Source: JBFMGS01 sp040752635 (lineage in GTDB: Bacteria > Bacillota > SHA-98 > UBA4971). From it: DNA of 64,000 bases. Below are positions 18,651 to 25,973 of the stretch, one piece after another. The stretch is from positions 37,221 to 101,220 of the forward strand of contig JBFMGS010000002.1 of NCBI GenBank assembly GCA_040752635.1. Reading direction: 5' to 3'. The notes under the pieces were generated by a model, which was given only the letters and a program-made list of their open reading frames with translations, was not told where the DNA came from and did not search any database. A program made the position numbers and the translations under genes. How positions within the stretch are numbered: the first letter of the stretch is position 1; each line of letters begins with the position of its first letter.

Positions 18651-19190
18651 CTATTTTAACCGGACCCTCGGATGATTGCTGTCGGGGATATCGTAGAACC
18701 ACCTTGCAACGAAGGGCGAGACAAGCCCTATCAGGGCATCCCCGGTTCGAGCTAGAAGGCCCTTTTCAAGTCCGGACGGTTCCCGGAGACCAGGCGTGTT
18801 TGCATCCTTGCCGGCACCCTGGTTGCGACCACCGGGAGCTACTACGACGTACTCTGCAAACACCGGGTCTGTCATGCCGAGCCCGGCCCTGGCAACCTCC
18901 TCTACCCTCTCCAGGGAGCGAAGGTGCGTAGCCGACAGGTTCAGCCGGTCGTATTGCACCTGTGTGGCTGCGAGGGCTTGTTCAAGCTGGCTTAACCTGT
19001 ATCCTCTGTTGATGGTCTGGGCGCGCAACGCCAGGTTGCCGAGGAGAAGCCCCGTAGCCAGCAACGCTGCAAGTGCGGGCCTCCCGAGGCGAGCCCGCTT
19101 ACATGGCTTCTGCGACCCCGCCAGCATTGCGCGTGCCCCTCTTTCTTGCGTCACCAGGAGCCTGAGGGGCCTGGCTTCGGCCGGTACCAT
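18651..19190 (-). CDS. ftsL: Cell division protein FtsL-like
   Basis: The 179-residue product has a basic cytoplasmic N-terminus, one membrane helix (about residues 38-55, PALAALLATGLLLGNLAL) and a short extracytoplasmic coiled coil (LSQLEQALAATQVQYDRL). It ends with a poorly conserved tail that is longer than in typical FtsL (about 117 residues). Identity rests on topology and on its place between rsmH and the penicillin-binding protein gene. ATG at 19190 has GGGAGGG seven bases upstream. Confidence 0.8.
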   Translation of the reverse strand: MVPAEARPLRLLVTQERGARAMLAGSQKPCKRARLGRPALAALLATGLLLGNLALRAQTINRGYRLSQLEQALAATQVQYDRLNLSATHLRSLERVEEVARAGLGMTDPVFAEYVVVAPGGRNQGAGKDANTPGLREPSGLEKGLLARTGDALIGLVSPFVARWFYDIPDSNHPRVRLK

Positions 19191-19212
19191 CTGTATTCCC
19201 TCCCCAATTCGC

Positions 19213-20166
19213 TTAGAACTTCTCGGCCGCACGTAACTTCGCACTGCGAGACCTGGCATTCGCCCTAACTTCCTCTTCACTCGGAACAAGGGGCCTGGTG
19301 GTCAGAATCCTCAGGCGCCCCGAACCCGAAGTATGACCCGGGACCCCCTCCGCATCGCGCCGCGCTGCGTGCCAGGAGAGTTTCTTCTTTACGATGCGGT
19401 CCTCCAGAGAGTGGAAGGAGATTGCCACCAGTCTCCCTCCAGCTCGAAGGACGTCTACCGCCTGGTCGATGCCTTTCTCGAGATTGTCCAGCTCGTTGTT
19501 GACCGCGATGCGAAGGGCCTGAAAAGTGCGCCTCGCCGGATGCGGCCCGGTTCTCCTCGCTCGAGCCGGAACCGCCTGTTTGATGATGTCCGCGAGTTCC
19601 CCCGTGGTGGTGATGGGACGCGACTCGCGCCTCGCCACTATGAACCGGGCGATCCGGGACGCCCATCGCTCCTCACCATACTCACGTATAATCCTGGCAA
19701 TATCGTCGAAGGGGAGAGTATTGACAAGATCCCGGGCAGATGGCCCGGAATTCGTATCCATCCGCATGTCGAGAAGCGCATCGCCCATGTACGAAAAACC
19801 TCTGCCAGGATCATCGAACTGCCGGCTTGACGCCCCGAGGTCGAACAGGACCCCATCAACAGACCCTATGCCGAGGTCCCGAAGCAGGGTTTTGAGGTCG
19901 GCAAAGTTCCCACACACCAGGGTAAACGAGCCCTCGAAGGAGGAAAGCCTGCGGCTGGCAAACTCGATGGCTTCCTGGTCCCTGTCTATGCCCACCAGGA
20001 ACCCGCCGGGTGCAACACGCTCCAGTACAGACGCAGCATGACCGCCGCCGCCCACGGTGCAATCGACGTATGTTCCGCCTGTCCTGGGCCTTAGCATCCA
20101 CAACACCTCATCCCTCATCACCGGGATGTGATACTCGCCGTGCCCGCTCTCGCAATCTGGCGTCAT
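19213..20166 (-). CDS. rsmH: 16S rRNA m4C1402 methyltransferase RsmH
   Basis: This 317-residue SAM-dependent enzyme N4-methylates C1402 in the ribosomal P site. It opens with HIPVMRDEVLWML and the SAM motif VDCTVGGGGHA, and later has GVLFDLGASSRQFDDPGRGFSY, RRTFQALRIAVN and AISFHSLEDRIVK, all diagnostic. Its ATG overlaps the mraZ stop as ATGA, so the two are translationally coupled. Confidence 0.98.
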   Translation of the reverse strand: MTPDCESGHGEYHIPVMRDEVLWMLRPRTGGTYVDCTVGGGGHAASVLERVAPGGFLVGIDRDQEAIEFASRRLSSFEGSFTLVCGNFADLKTLLRDLGIGSVDGVLFDLGASSRQFDDPGRGFSYMGDALLDMRMDTNSGPSARDLVNTLPFDDIARIIREYGEERWASRIARFIVARRESRPITTTGELADIIKQAVPARARRTGPHPARRTFQALRIAVNNELDNLEKGIDQAVDVLRAGGRLVAISFHSLEDRIVKKKLSWHAARRDAEGVPGHTSGSGRLRILTTRPLVPSEEEVRANARSRSAKLRAAEKF

Positions 20167-20624
20167 ACCTTGTCAACACCGCCGTGAACGAGCTTCTCCG
20201 CTATCTCCTCATAGGATTCCTCAGCTTTGGTCGAGTAGTCACGCCACACCTCCCGGCTCCAGACCTCCACCCGGTTCATCACACCGATGACGACCACGTC
20301 CTTATTAATCGCTGCATACTCGCGAAGGTAGGGAGGTATGTTGATTCGCCCTTGCCTGTCAAGTTCGCATTCACATGCTCCTGCAAAGAACAGCCTGCTG
20401 TAAGCGCGCGCATCTCGCATCGCTAGAGGGAGCGACGCAAGCTGCTCCTGTTGTTTCTCCCACTCGCTTTCGGGAAAGAGAAAAAGGCATCTGTCCAGCC
20501 CCTTTGTAGCAAAGAACCGCTCGCCCAGGCCGTCCCTGAACTTTGCAGGAATCGCCAGCCTGCCTTTGTCGTCCACGTTATGCTCGTACGTCCCGATGAA
20601 CCTTGGGGATGCTGTCTCCACCAC
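20163..20624 (-). CDS. mraZ: Transcriptional regulator MraZ
   Basis: This protein of about 153 residues has two SpoVT/AbrB-like halves: FIGTYEHNVDDKGRLAIPAK near the start and ACECELDRQGRINIPPYLREY about 75 residues later. MraZ binds repeats upstream of its own gene and controls the dcw cluster. The start is a GTG at 20624 or 20621; no ATG is near and the Shine-Dalgarno is weak (TGGGG). The open frame continues 88 codons upstream, but that stretch is not MraZ-like. The start lies inside its own predicted operator (20619-20643). Confidence 0.95.
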   Translation of the reverse strand: MVETASPRFIGTYEHNVDDKGRLAIPAKFRDGLGERFFATKGLDRCLFLFPESEWEKQQEQLASLPLAMRDARAYSRLFFAGACECELDRQGRINIPPYLREYAAINKDVVVIGVMNRVEVWSREVWRDYSTKAEESYEEIAEKLVHGGVDKV

Positions 20625-20643
20625 TTTTCCCCACTTTGCCCCA
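20619..20643 (-). promoter_or_regulatory. Candidate MraZ operator
   Basis: Read on the minus strand there are three direct repeats with ten-base period: TGGGG (20639-20643), TGGGG (20629-20633) and a degenerate TGGTG (20619-20623), each separated by five bases. This is the TGGGN-N5 array bound by MraZ in Escherichia coli. Here the last repeat coincides with the GTG start codon and the middle one doubles as the ribosome binding site. Confidence 0.65.
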
Positions 20644-20859
20644 CATTGGCAACGTTTCTCTTCTATGTCACTGCGGGAAATCCTTCTTCTCCGAATAACT
20701 TTTTTCGAAACCAGAGACTCGCAGGATTGCCCGCGTTTGCACGTATGTGGGGAGCGCCCGCGCATGCATGAGAAGGCGTGTGAAAGCCCGAGAAGTGGTG
20801 CGAGTTTTCGGTGACCACTTCGTGCGAGGGGGAGTCGGTTGTGAGATAACCGAGAAGAG

Positions 20860-20889
20860 AGTGGTCCCGGCGATTGTGCCAGGACCACT
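20860..20889 (-). terminator. Hairpin after the acetyltransferase gene, possible terminator
   Basis: The stem AGTGGTCC / GGACCACT (8 bp) continues after one mismatch with GGC/GCC. It lies 25 bases after the acetyltransferase stop. On the minus strand the following bases are CTCTTCTCGG, only moderately T-rich, so termination is possible but weak. A second short stem (TCGGTT/AACCGA) lies just beyond. The rest of the 289-base gap up to mraZ shows no gene and no confident promoter. Confidence 0.4.
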
Positions 20890-20913
20890 GTAACGAACTT
20901 GTTTCTCTTGCCC

Positions 20914-21456
20914 TCACGATGCCGCCTGGCACCGCGAGCTCTCGATGAAGCCCTTCCTGTCGAGAGTCATAAGTATTACCTTCTTCGAAGGCCCTCCGTC
21001 CTCAAACTTTCGAGTGACGACCCATTCCTTCCGGAACCCACACTTCTCAAAGCACCTGATAGCAGACGTATTCTCCTGGAACACGCGCAGGTATACCCGC
21101 GCCAATTTCGTATGGTTGAACGCATACTCGAGCAACGTGTTGACGGCTTCAGTACCATAGCCTCTACCCCGATACCGCTCATTGCCGATGAGGACCACAA
21201 GCTCGGCCTCGCTCTTTCGCCAACTGATCTCCACAAGGCCGATACTGCCGATGAGGGTGCCGTCTTCGGCTTCGATGGCGAACATCCTCGCCGTCTTTGC
21301 GCCGCCCTTATTCCCTTGACCTTGGGACTCTGAGAGGTGCCGGTTTCGACCGTTTCCTGGCACAGTTGCAGCATAGTATTCCGATTCCCAGCAGCTTGTA
21401 ATTTCCGCGTCTTTCTCGCCCAGCGGGCGAAGTGCTACTCTTGCTCCTTCTATCAC
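20914..21456 (-). CDS. GNAT family N-acetyltransferase (RimJ/RimL-like)
   Basis: The 180-residue product starts IEGARVALRPLGEKD and carries the acetyl-CoA loop RYRGRGYGTEAVNTLLEYAF followed by YLRVFQENTSAIRCFEKCGF, the classic RimJ/RimL-type acetyltransferase core. The substrate is unknown; relatives acetylate N-termini of ribosomal proteins or small molecules. GTG at 21456 is eight bases after GAGGTG. A stronger AGGAGGTGA lies further up, six bases before an in-frame ATA at 21480. A TATAAT at 21542-21547 may be its -10, with no good -35. Confidence 0.88.
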   Translation of the reverse strand: MIEGARVALRPLGEKDAEITSCWESEYYAATVPGNGRNRHLSESQGQGNKGGAKTARMFAIEAEDGTLIGSIGLVEISWRKSEAELVVLIGNERYRGRGYGTEAVNTLLEYAFNHTKLARVYLRVFQENTSAIRCFEKCGFRKEWVVTRKFEDGGPSKKVILMTLDRKGFIESSRCQAAS

Positions 21457-21611
21457 TTGCGCGACACCTCTTCTTGCTATGCTTCACCTCCTCACCTGTC
21501 GTATGATAAGTTCGACCTTGCCCTGCCGATACCTTCATGTAATTATATCCGCTTCTAGCATCAGCGGCCATGCGCCTGCCACAGCCGGGTCAGTCCGCAG
21601 CAGCATCCCCC

Positions 21612-21711
21612 NNNNNNNNNNNNNNNNNNNNNNNNNNNNNNNNNNNNNNNNNNNNNNNNNNNNNNNNNNNNNNNNNNNNNNNNNNNNNNNNNNNNNNNNN
21701 NNNNNNNNNNN
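21612..21711. other. Assembly gap of 100 N
   Basis: Exactly one hundred undetermined bases, most likely a scaffold placeholder of unknown true length. The gap removes the end of spoVS. Between spoVS and the acetyltransferase promoter region nothing else can be read. Confidence 0.99.
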
Positions 21712-21953
21712 AGTTTGATAGCCGTGCGCTCTTCTCCGTCTATCTCAACATCGGCAAATGCAGGTATCATCACCAGGTCCATCCCGTTCGGTGCCACGAA
21801 GCCTCGCGCTATCGCCACGGCCTTGACTGCCTGGTTCAGCGCAGCAGCCCCTATCGCCTGAACTTCGGCGCTGCCCCGCTCTCTTAGAACACCTGCCAGA
21901 GCGCCTGCCACGGAATTTGGGCTTGATTTTGAGGAAACTTTGAGGACTTCCAT
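21712..21953 (-). CDS. spoVS: Stage V sporulation protein S (3' end in gap)
   Basis: The visible 80 codons match SpoVS almost throughout: MEVLKVSSKSSPNSVAGAL, then AVKAVAIARGFVAPNG and DVEIDGEERTAIK. SpoVS is normally 86 residues, so about six codons and the stop are lost in the N run; the last partial codon (CT) fits the leucine expected next. SpoVS is a small Alba-like protein required for spore coat and septation steps. ATG at 21953 has AGGAGG eight bases upstream. It follows ymdB, the same order as in Bacillus. Confidence 0.96.
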
Positions 21954-22000
21954 GTATAATTCCTCCTAGCATGGTTAATATTACCTGCTGCAATCTTGTT

Positions 22001-22025
22001 ATTATATGCTATTGCCCCAACTCCT
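22001..22025 (-). promoter_or_regulatory. Possible spoVS promoter (sigma-H-like)
   Basis: On the minus strand AGGAGTT (22019-22025) and ATATAATAA around 22001-22006 are 12 bases apart. This resembles the sigma-H pattern (AGGAwwT, then GAAT) known for spoVS in Bacillus, but the -10 has TAAT where GAAT is expected. It lies directly after the ymdB terminator. Confidence 0.35.
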
Positions 22026-22045
22026 GCTGCCAGCGCACCTGCCAG

Positions 22046-22081
22046 GAAAAAAAGTATAACCAGGCTACTACTTGCCTGGTT
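22046..22081 (-). terminator. Rho-independent terminator after ymdB
   Basis: A perfect 8-bp stem AACCAGGC / GCCTGGTT (22074-22081 with 22058-22065, loop AAGTAGTA) is followed by ATAC and seven T. It begins nine bases after the ymdB stop and separates the rny-ymdB unit from spoVS. Confidence 0.92.
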
Positions 22082-22089
22082 CAAACCGT

Positions 22090-22881
22090 CTAATCGGCCG
22101 TCGCCACGCGCACCCTTTCTATCTTTCTTGCTTTTCCCGTGGACTCGTCCACTGTGACCACAACGCCCTGAAGCTCAGCAGGGCCCGGCGCGGTTTCAAA
22201 CTTTGCAGGTAGACCCGAGAGAAAACGCTGGATGATAATGTCCTTTCTGACCCCCAGAACGGAGTCCACCGGGCCAGTCATCCCAAGGTCTGTGATGTAA
22301 GCTGTTCCGTGAGGAAGGATTCTCTCGTCCGCGGTCTGCACATGAGTATGGGTGCCAACCACAGAAGCGACCTTGCCGTCAAGAAACCAGCCCATGGCGA
22401 CCTTCTCCGACGTGGCTTCGGCATGGAAATCCACGACTATGATATCACACTCGCGCGAGAGTTCGGCGACTAGCGTGCCAGCAACGCGGAAAGGGCAGTC
22501 GAGAGGGGTCATGAAGACTCGCCCCGAGAGGTTGATCACCCCGAGACGAATGCCACTTGGGAGCTCTGTTACCGTCGATCCCCTTCCAGGTGCTCCCCTT
22601 GGGTAATTGGCAGGCCTTATCACTCGTTCGTCAGTTTCGAGGCTCTGGTAAAACTCTTTCTTGTTCCATACGTGATTGCCGGTGGTAAGTACCGTCACAC
22701 CGAACTCAAAAAGCTCGTTTGCAGTCTCCCTCGTAAGTCCGAAGCCGCCCGCGGCATTCTCGCCGTTGGCAATGATCGCGTCAGGGCGGTAGGTGCGCAC
22801 AAGCTCGGGCAGGAGGACCTGGACAGCCCTGCGCCCCGGTCTACCTACGATATCTCCGATGAAAAGAAGGTTTACCATCAT
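22090..22881 (-). CDS. ymdB: Metallophosphoesterase YmdB (TIGR00282 family)
   Basis: This 263-residue dinuclear-metal phosphoesterase has the ligands FIGDIVGRPGR, ANGENAAGG, TTGNHVWN, VDFHAEATSEK and GTHTHVQTAD. In Bacillus YmdB hydrolyses 2',3'-cyclic mononucleotides and affects biofilm and motility decisions; it is encoded with rny. The C-terminal residues (PAELQGVVVTVDESTGKA) are also typical. ATG overlaps the stop of the preceding unknown gene, and a terminator follows. Confidence 0.95.
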   Translation of the reverse strand: MMVNLLFIGDIVGRPGRRAVQVLLPELVRTYRPDAIIANGENAAGGFGLTRETANELFEFGVTVLTTGNHVWNKKEFYQSLETDERVIRPANYPRGAPGRGSTVTELPSGIRLGVINLSGRVFMTPLDCPFRVAGTLVAELSRECDIIVVDFHAEATSEKVAMGWFLDGKVASVVGTHTHVQTADERILPHGTAYITDLGMTGPVDSVLGVRKDIIIQRFLSGLPAKFETAPGPAELQGVVVTVDESTGKARKIERVRVATAD

Positions 22882-23435
22882 GACTTCGTGCGCTCGGTCT
22901 TCTTGTTGAAGACGAAGACGCGGCCTTCCTCGCGGAAACCTATAAGCTTTCTCTGTAAGATGGACTCCTTGAGGTCCTCCAGCATATTCTCGATCATCTC
23001 ATCCTGAAGCAAGAGTTCCTCGTCGAGGACGCTGTCGGGGATTGGACCCTCCGTTACCAGGGAAGACCCCAGCTCCGTCCGGGCGAGCTCTATGATGAGG
23101 GATATCTCCTCCTGGGTCAGTGTGTCAATGTCGCGGGATATCTCAACAAGCGATACTTCAGCGTGGTTACGCCGTTCGACCTGTAGCATTGGCTCTTCAC
23201 CATGAACCAGGGCGGCGTAACCCTGAACGCTTTCGACAAGCCGTTTCTCGAAGGCTTCCCACAGGTCCGCCGAAAGAGGCTTTGATAACATGAACGTGAA
23301 CTTCAGAATCTTGCCCTCGGGCACAAAGTTGACGGTGGCGATTTCGGGATAGCGGACGAGTATGGAGATAAGAAGGCTAACGCTGTTCGCGGTGCCGTCG
23401 CTTACAATATGAGATCTGGCAGCAGGCCCTGCCAC
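22878..23435 (-). CDS. Conserved-context protein of unknown function between rny and ymdB
   Basis: I do not recognise this 185-residue protein. It is soluble, acidic and without signal peptide or membrane segments. The first half looks like an alpha-beta domain (SVSLLISILVRYPEIATVNF then KILKFTFMLSKPL), followed by a helical, glutamate-rich part (TQEEISLIIELARTEL, then DEELLLQDEMIENML) and a basic C-terminal strand (GFREEGRVFVFNKK). The four-base overlap with ymdB and 118-base distance to rny suggest cotranscription and perhaps a role in RNA turnover. No function can be assigned. Confidence 0.75.
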   Translation of the reverse strand: MAGPAARSHIVSDGTANSVSLLISILVRYPEIATVNFVPEGKILKFTFMLSKPLSADLWEAFEKRLVESVQGYAALVHGEEPMLQVERRNHAEVSLVEISRDIDTLTQEEISLIIELARTELGSSLVTEGPIPDSVLDEELLLQDEMIENMLEDLKESILQRKLIGFREEGRVFVFNKKTERTKS

Positions 23436-23514
23436 TTAGACCACCCTCCCTCAACACATAGGGAACAGTTCGCCACCGCTGGGTAATCTCCTGCTTGGCG
23501 CGGTTTTGAAAGCC

Positions 23515-23547
23515 GGAGGCAGGCCGGGGTGACCCCACCCTGCCTCC
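23515..23547 (-). terminator. Hairpin after rny, probable terminator
   Basis: A 9-bp stem GGAGGCAGG / CCTGCCTCC encloses an inner GGGG/CCCC stem, starting seven bases after the rny stop. On the minus strand it is followed by GGCTTTC, a poor U-tract. It may reduce rather than stop read-through into the unknown gene and ymdB, or protect the 3' end. Confidence 0.55.
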
Positions 23548-23553
23548 ATCGCA

Positions 23554-25092
23554 TCACTTCGCGTAGTCAACCACACGTGTTTCGCGAATCACGGTCACTT
23601 TGATCTGGCCGGGGTACTCCAATTCATCCTCGATCTTCTTCACAATGTCCCTGGCAAGGCGTACGGCAGAGAGATCGTCAATTCTCTCCGGTTTCACCAT
23701 TATCCTGATCTCCCGACCCGCCTGTATCGCATAAGCCTTGTCGACACCATCGAACGAGTCTGCTACCTCCTCGAGCTTCGTCAGCCTCTTGATGTAGGCC
23801 TCGAGCGTCTCCCGCCGAGCCCCGGGGCGTGCAGCAGAAACCGCGTCTGCAGCCTGCACCAGCACAGCCTCGACCGTCCTCGGCTCTTCATCGCCGTGAT
23901 GCGCAGCTATCGCGTGCACGACCTCGGGCGATTCCCTGTACTTGCGTGCAAGGTCTACGCCTATCTGCACGTGCGGACCCTCTACCTCGTGGTCCACCGC
24001 CTTACCGATGTCGTGGAGTAGGCCTGCGCGCTTTGCAACCGCAATGTTGGCGCCGAGCTCAGCGGCCATTCCTGCCGCAAGGTGTGCGACCTCGATAGAA
24101 TGCTTGAGGACATTCTGCCCGAAACTCGACCTGAACTTGAGCCTGCCCAGCAAGCGAATGAGCTCTGGGTGCAACCCGTGCACGCCCACTTCGATTGCGG
24201 CGCCTTCTCCCTCTTCCTTGATAATGGCGTCCACTTCTTTCTGGGCCTTTTCCACCATTTCTTCGATTCGGGCTGGATGGATCCGCCCATCGGTGATGAG
24301 CTTCTCCAGGGCCACCTTGGCGACCTCCCGCCTCACGGGGTCAAAGCCGGACAGGATCACGGCCTCAGGAGTATCATCTATTATGAGATCGATCCCGGTG
24401 AGCGTCTCAAGAGCCCGGATGTTCCTGCCTTCCCTGCCGATGATCCTCCCTTTCATCTCGTCGTTGGGGAGAGAAACCACTGATACGGTGGTCTCGGCCA
24501 CGTGGTCTGCAGCACACCGCTGAATGGCGCCGGCTATGACCTCCCGAGCGCGCCGCTCCGCTTCCTCTCTCGCCTCGGCTTCGATGTTCCTTATCATGAC
24601 GGCCGCCTCGTGTCGGATCTCGTTCTCGATGTCCTTGAGAAGAAGCGCCTTTGCTTCTTCCGAGGACAACCCCGACACCCGCTGGAGCTCAGCCCTTTGC
24701 TTTGCGTGAAGCTCGGCAAGCTCTTCTCTTGCTGCGTCGAGTTCCCGCTCCTTTCTTGCTATGCTCTCCTCCTTGCGCTCAATTGAATCTAGCTTCCGGT
24801 CAAGGCTTTCTTCCTTCTGCAGGAGTCGCCTCTCCGTTCTCTGGAGTTCTGCCCGGCGTGCGCGTTCTTCCTGTTCGATTTCATTCCGGAGCCGATGGGC
24901 TTCTTCCTTGGCTTCGAGCAGGATCTCACGCTTTGCAGCCTCGGCTTCCTTCTCGGCCTCCTCCACTACCCTCTTCGCAGCAAGCTCCGCCGAACCGATC
25001 TTAGCCTCGGCGAGGACTTTCCTGGCGAGGTACCCCAGAGCGCCTCCGACCAGGACAGAAACCACAACCGTAATGATGTTGATGACGGCTAT
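23554..25092 (-). CDS. rny: Ribonuclease Y
   Basis: This is the membrane-anchored endoribonuclease that initiates mRNA decay. An N-terminal hydrophobic anchor is followed by a long coiled coil (about residues 30-180), a KH domain (GRIIGREGRNIRALETLTG) and an HD domain (LLHDIGKAVDHEVEGPH, then IAAHHGDEE). The start is odd. An AAGGAGGTGA Shine-Dalgarno lies at 25100-25109 and an in-frame stop just upstream, yet no ATG, GTG, TTG or CTG follows until a GTG at 25065. That GTG is 37 bases away and would cut the anchor. I use the ATA at 25092 (512 residues), which restores a full anchor; a sequencing error is also possible. Confidence 0.93.
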   Translation of the reverse strand: MAVINIITVVVSVLVGGALGYLARKVLAEAKIGSAELAAKRVVEEAEKEAEAAKREILLEAKEEAHRLRNEIEQEERARRAELQRTERRLLQKEESLDRKLDSIERKEESIARKERELDAAREELAELHAKQRAELQRVSGLSSEEAKALLLKDIENEIRHEAAVMIRNIEAEAREEAERRAREVIAGAIQRCAADHVAETTVSVVSLPNDEMKGRIIGREGRNIRALETLTGIDLIIDDTPEAVILSGFDPVRREVAKVALEKLITDGRIHPARIEEMVEKAQKEVDAIIKEEGEGAAIEVGVHGLHPELIRLLGRLKFRSSFGQNVLKHSIEVAHLAAGMAAELGANIAVAKRAGLLHDIGKAVDHEVEGPHVQIGVDLARKYRESPEVVHAIAAHHGDEEPRTVEAVLVQAADAVSAARPGARRETLEAYIKRLTKLEEVADSFDGVDKAYAIQAGREIRIMVKPERIDDLSAVRLARDIVKKIEDELEYPGQIKVTVIRETRVVDYAK

Positions 25093-25120
25093 ATCAGGTT
25101 CACCTCCTTCTCAAGAACAA

Positions 25121-25199
25121 GGCCGAGCATGAACTCGGCCACTAGATGAAAGACGTATTCTGTCGTCGTAAAGTCTAGTGCCGGAGTCATTTCTCCGGC
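25121..25199 (-). ncRNA. Candidate structured 5' leader of rny: three abutting hairpins
   Basis: Between the rny promoter and its Shine-Dalgarno three hairpins follow one another without spacers. H1 (25180-25199) is GCCGGAG / CTCCGGC with a 6-base loop. H2 (25141-25179) has outer stem ACTAGA / TCTAGT and inner stem GACG/CGTC separated by an internal loop. H3 (25121-25140) is GGCCGAG / CTCGGCC with a 6-base loop, followed by TTGTTCTTGAG and the ribosome binding site. H3 plus the T-rich stretch could act as a conditional terminator. I do not recognise a known riboswitch class. It could serve autoregulation by RNase Y cleavage. Confidence 0.5.
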
Positions 25200-25219
25200 C
25201 GCAACCGGAATTCACGCCT

Positions 25220-25249
25220 ATTGTACCTTATTCTATTTCGCAGTGTCAA
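25220..25249 (-). promoter_or_regulatory. Sigma-A promoter of rny
   Basis: On the minus strand TTGACA (25244-25249) and TACAAT (25220-25225) are 18 bases apart, near consensus. Transcription should begin near 25213, giving a leader of about 120 bases that contains the three hairpins. In the 327 bases between rny and recX, this promoter, the leader and the repeats at 25255-25280 are the only features seen, plus a loose CCACTTT/AAAGTGG inverted repeat after recX. Confidence 0.8.
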
Positions 25250-25254
25250 GCAAT

Positions 25255-25280
25255 CCCAGCACGTAAACCCTAGCACGTAA
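25255..25280 (-). repeat. Tandem direct repeat just upstream of the rny promoter
   Basis: Two copies of TTACGTGCTRGG (minus strand; plus-strand 25255-25266 and 25269-25280) are repeated with a 14-base period. The nearer copy ends five bases before the -35. The spacing is not a full helical multiple, but the position suits an activator or repressor site. Confidence 0.4.
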
Positions 25281-25436
25281 TGCAATCCTGACTTGGTAGC
25301 CAGAAATCCACACCACTTTCAACAGTGCGGACCCTTGACCTCTGACAAAGTGGAGACATTCCTGAGCCCAGGCTGCCTCGCTCACGCCCTACTTCCAAGG
25401 CGCCACGCATAAGCTCGCGCCTGCACTGGACCTGCC

Positions 25437-25973
25437 TTACCCCCCGCCCAGCACTTCTCGTATGACTCTCTCGGCCACATCAGAGGAGAATCCGCGCCTG
25501 GCCAGAAAACCGTATAGCCTTCTCTTTGATGCAGGCTCGTCAGATGACTCTCTTCGCGCAACCCACTCGCGCGCGAGGGCAAGCGCAGTCTCACTTTCCC
25601 CCGTTCCTTCAAACGCCTGCCTTACGGCGTCCGCCGCAAGTTCCCTGGGGATACCGCGCCGCTCGAGCTCGATTCGTATGCGGACAGGCCCGAACTTCTG
25701 GTAGGTTGCACGCGTCTCTGCGAAATGACGTGCATACTTTGCGTCATCCAGGTAGCCGAGGGATTTCATCTCCTCGAGCACCCCCAGGACGACGTCCTCC
25801 GCGAAGCCCTTCGATCGCATTTTCCTAGAAAGCTCTTCAGTCGTCCTGTCACGCATCTCGAGCAGCCGCAGGACATAGGTTCTCGCTTTTTGGACCGTTT
25901 CCGGCGTCCGTGTTCGAACAGTGTCGTCGTCTCTTGGATATTCCCGACCCGTTTTCACCGCATGCCCCACCAC
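25437..25973 (-). CDS. recX: Regulatory protein RecX
   Basis: This 178-residue protein is made of three-helix RecX repeats: 'YVLRLLEMRDRTTEELSRKM', then 'SLGYLDDAKYARHFAET' and KFGPVRIRIELERRGI. RecX binds within RecA filaments and modulates recombinase activity. It is 225 bases downstream of recA; a terminator stands between them, so read-through or its own promoter would be needed. GTG at 25973 follows a modest AAGGA. The N-terminal 25 residues (charged, with DDDTVRTRT) are probably disordered. Confidence 0.93.
   Translation of the reverse strand: MVGHAVKTGREYPRDDDTVRTRTPETVQKARTYVLRLLEMRDRTTEELSRKMRSKGFAEDVVLGVLEEMKSLGYLDDAKYARHFAETRATYQKFGPVRIRIELERRGIPRELAADAVRQAFEGTGESETALALAREWVARRESSDEPASKRRLYGFLARRGFSSDVAERVIREVLGGG

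Noticed and set aside
20625..20888. 88-codon upstream extension of mraZ
   Set aside because: The extension is arginine-rich and unlike MraZ, and it runs through the MraZ operator and a non-coding gap; MraZ proteins are about 143 residues.
21884..22084. Open frame of 66 codons with a hydrophobic start before spoVS
   Set aside because: Its first 35 bases are the ymdB terminator stem and T-run, it begins at TTG without a Shine-Dalgarno, and its end overlaps spoVS in another frame.
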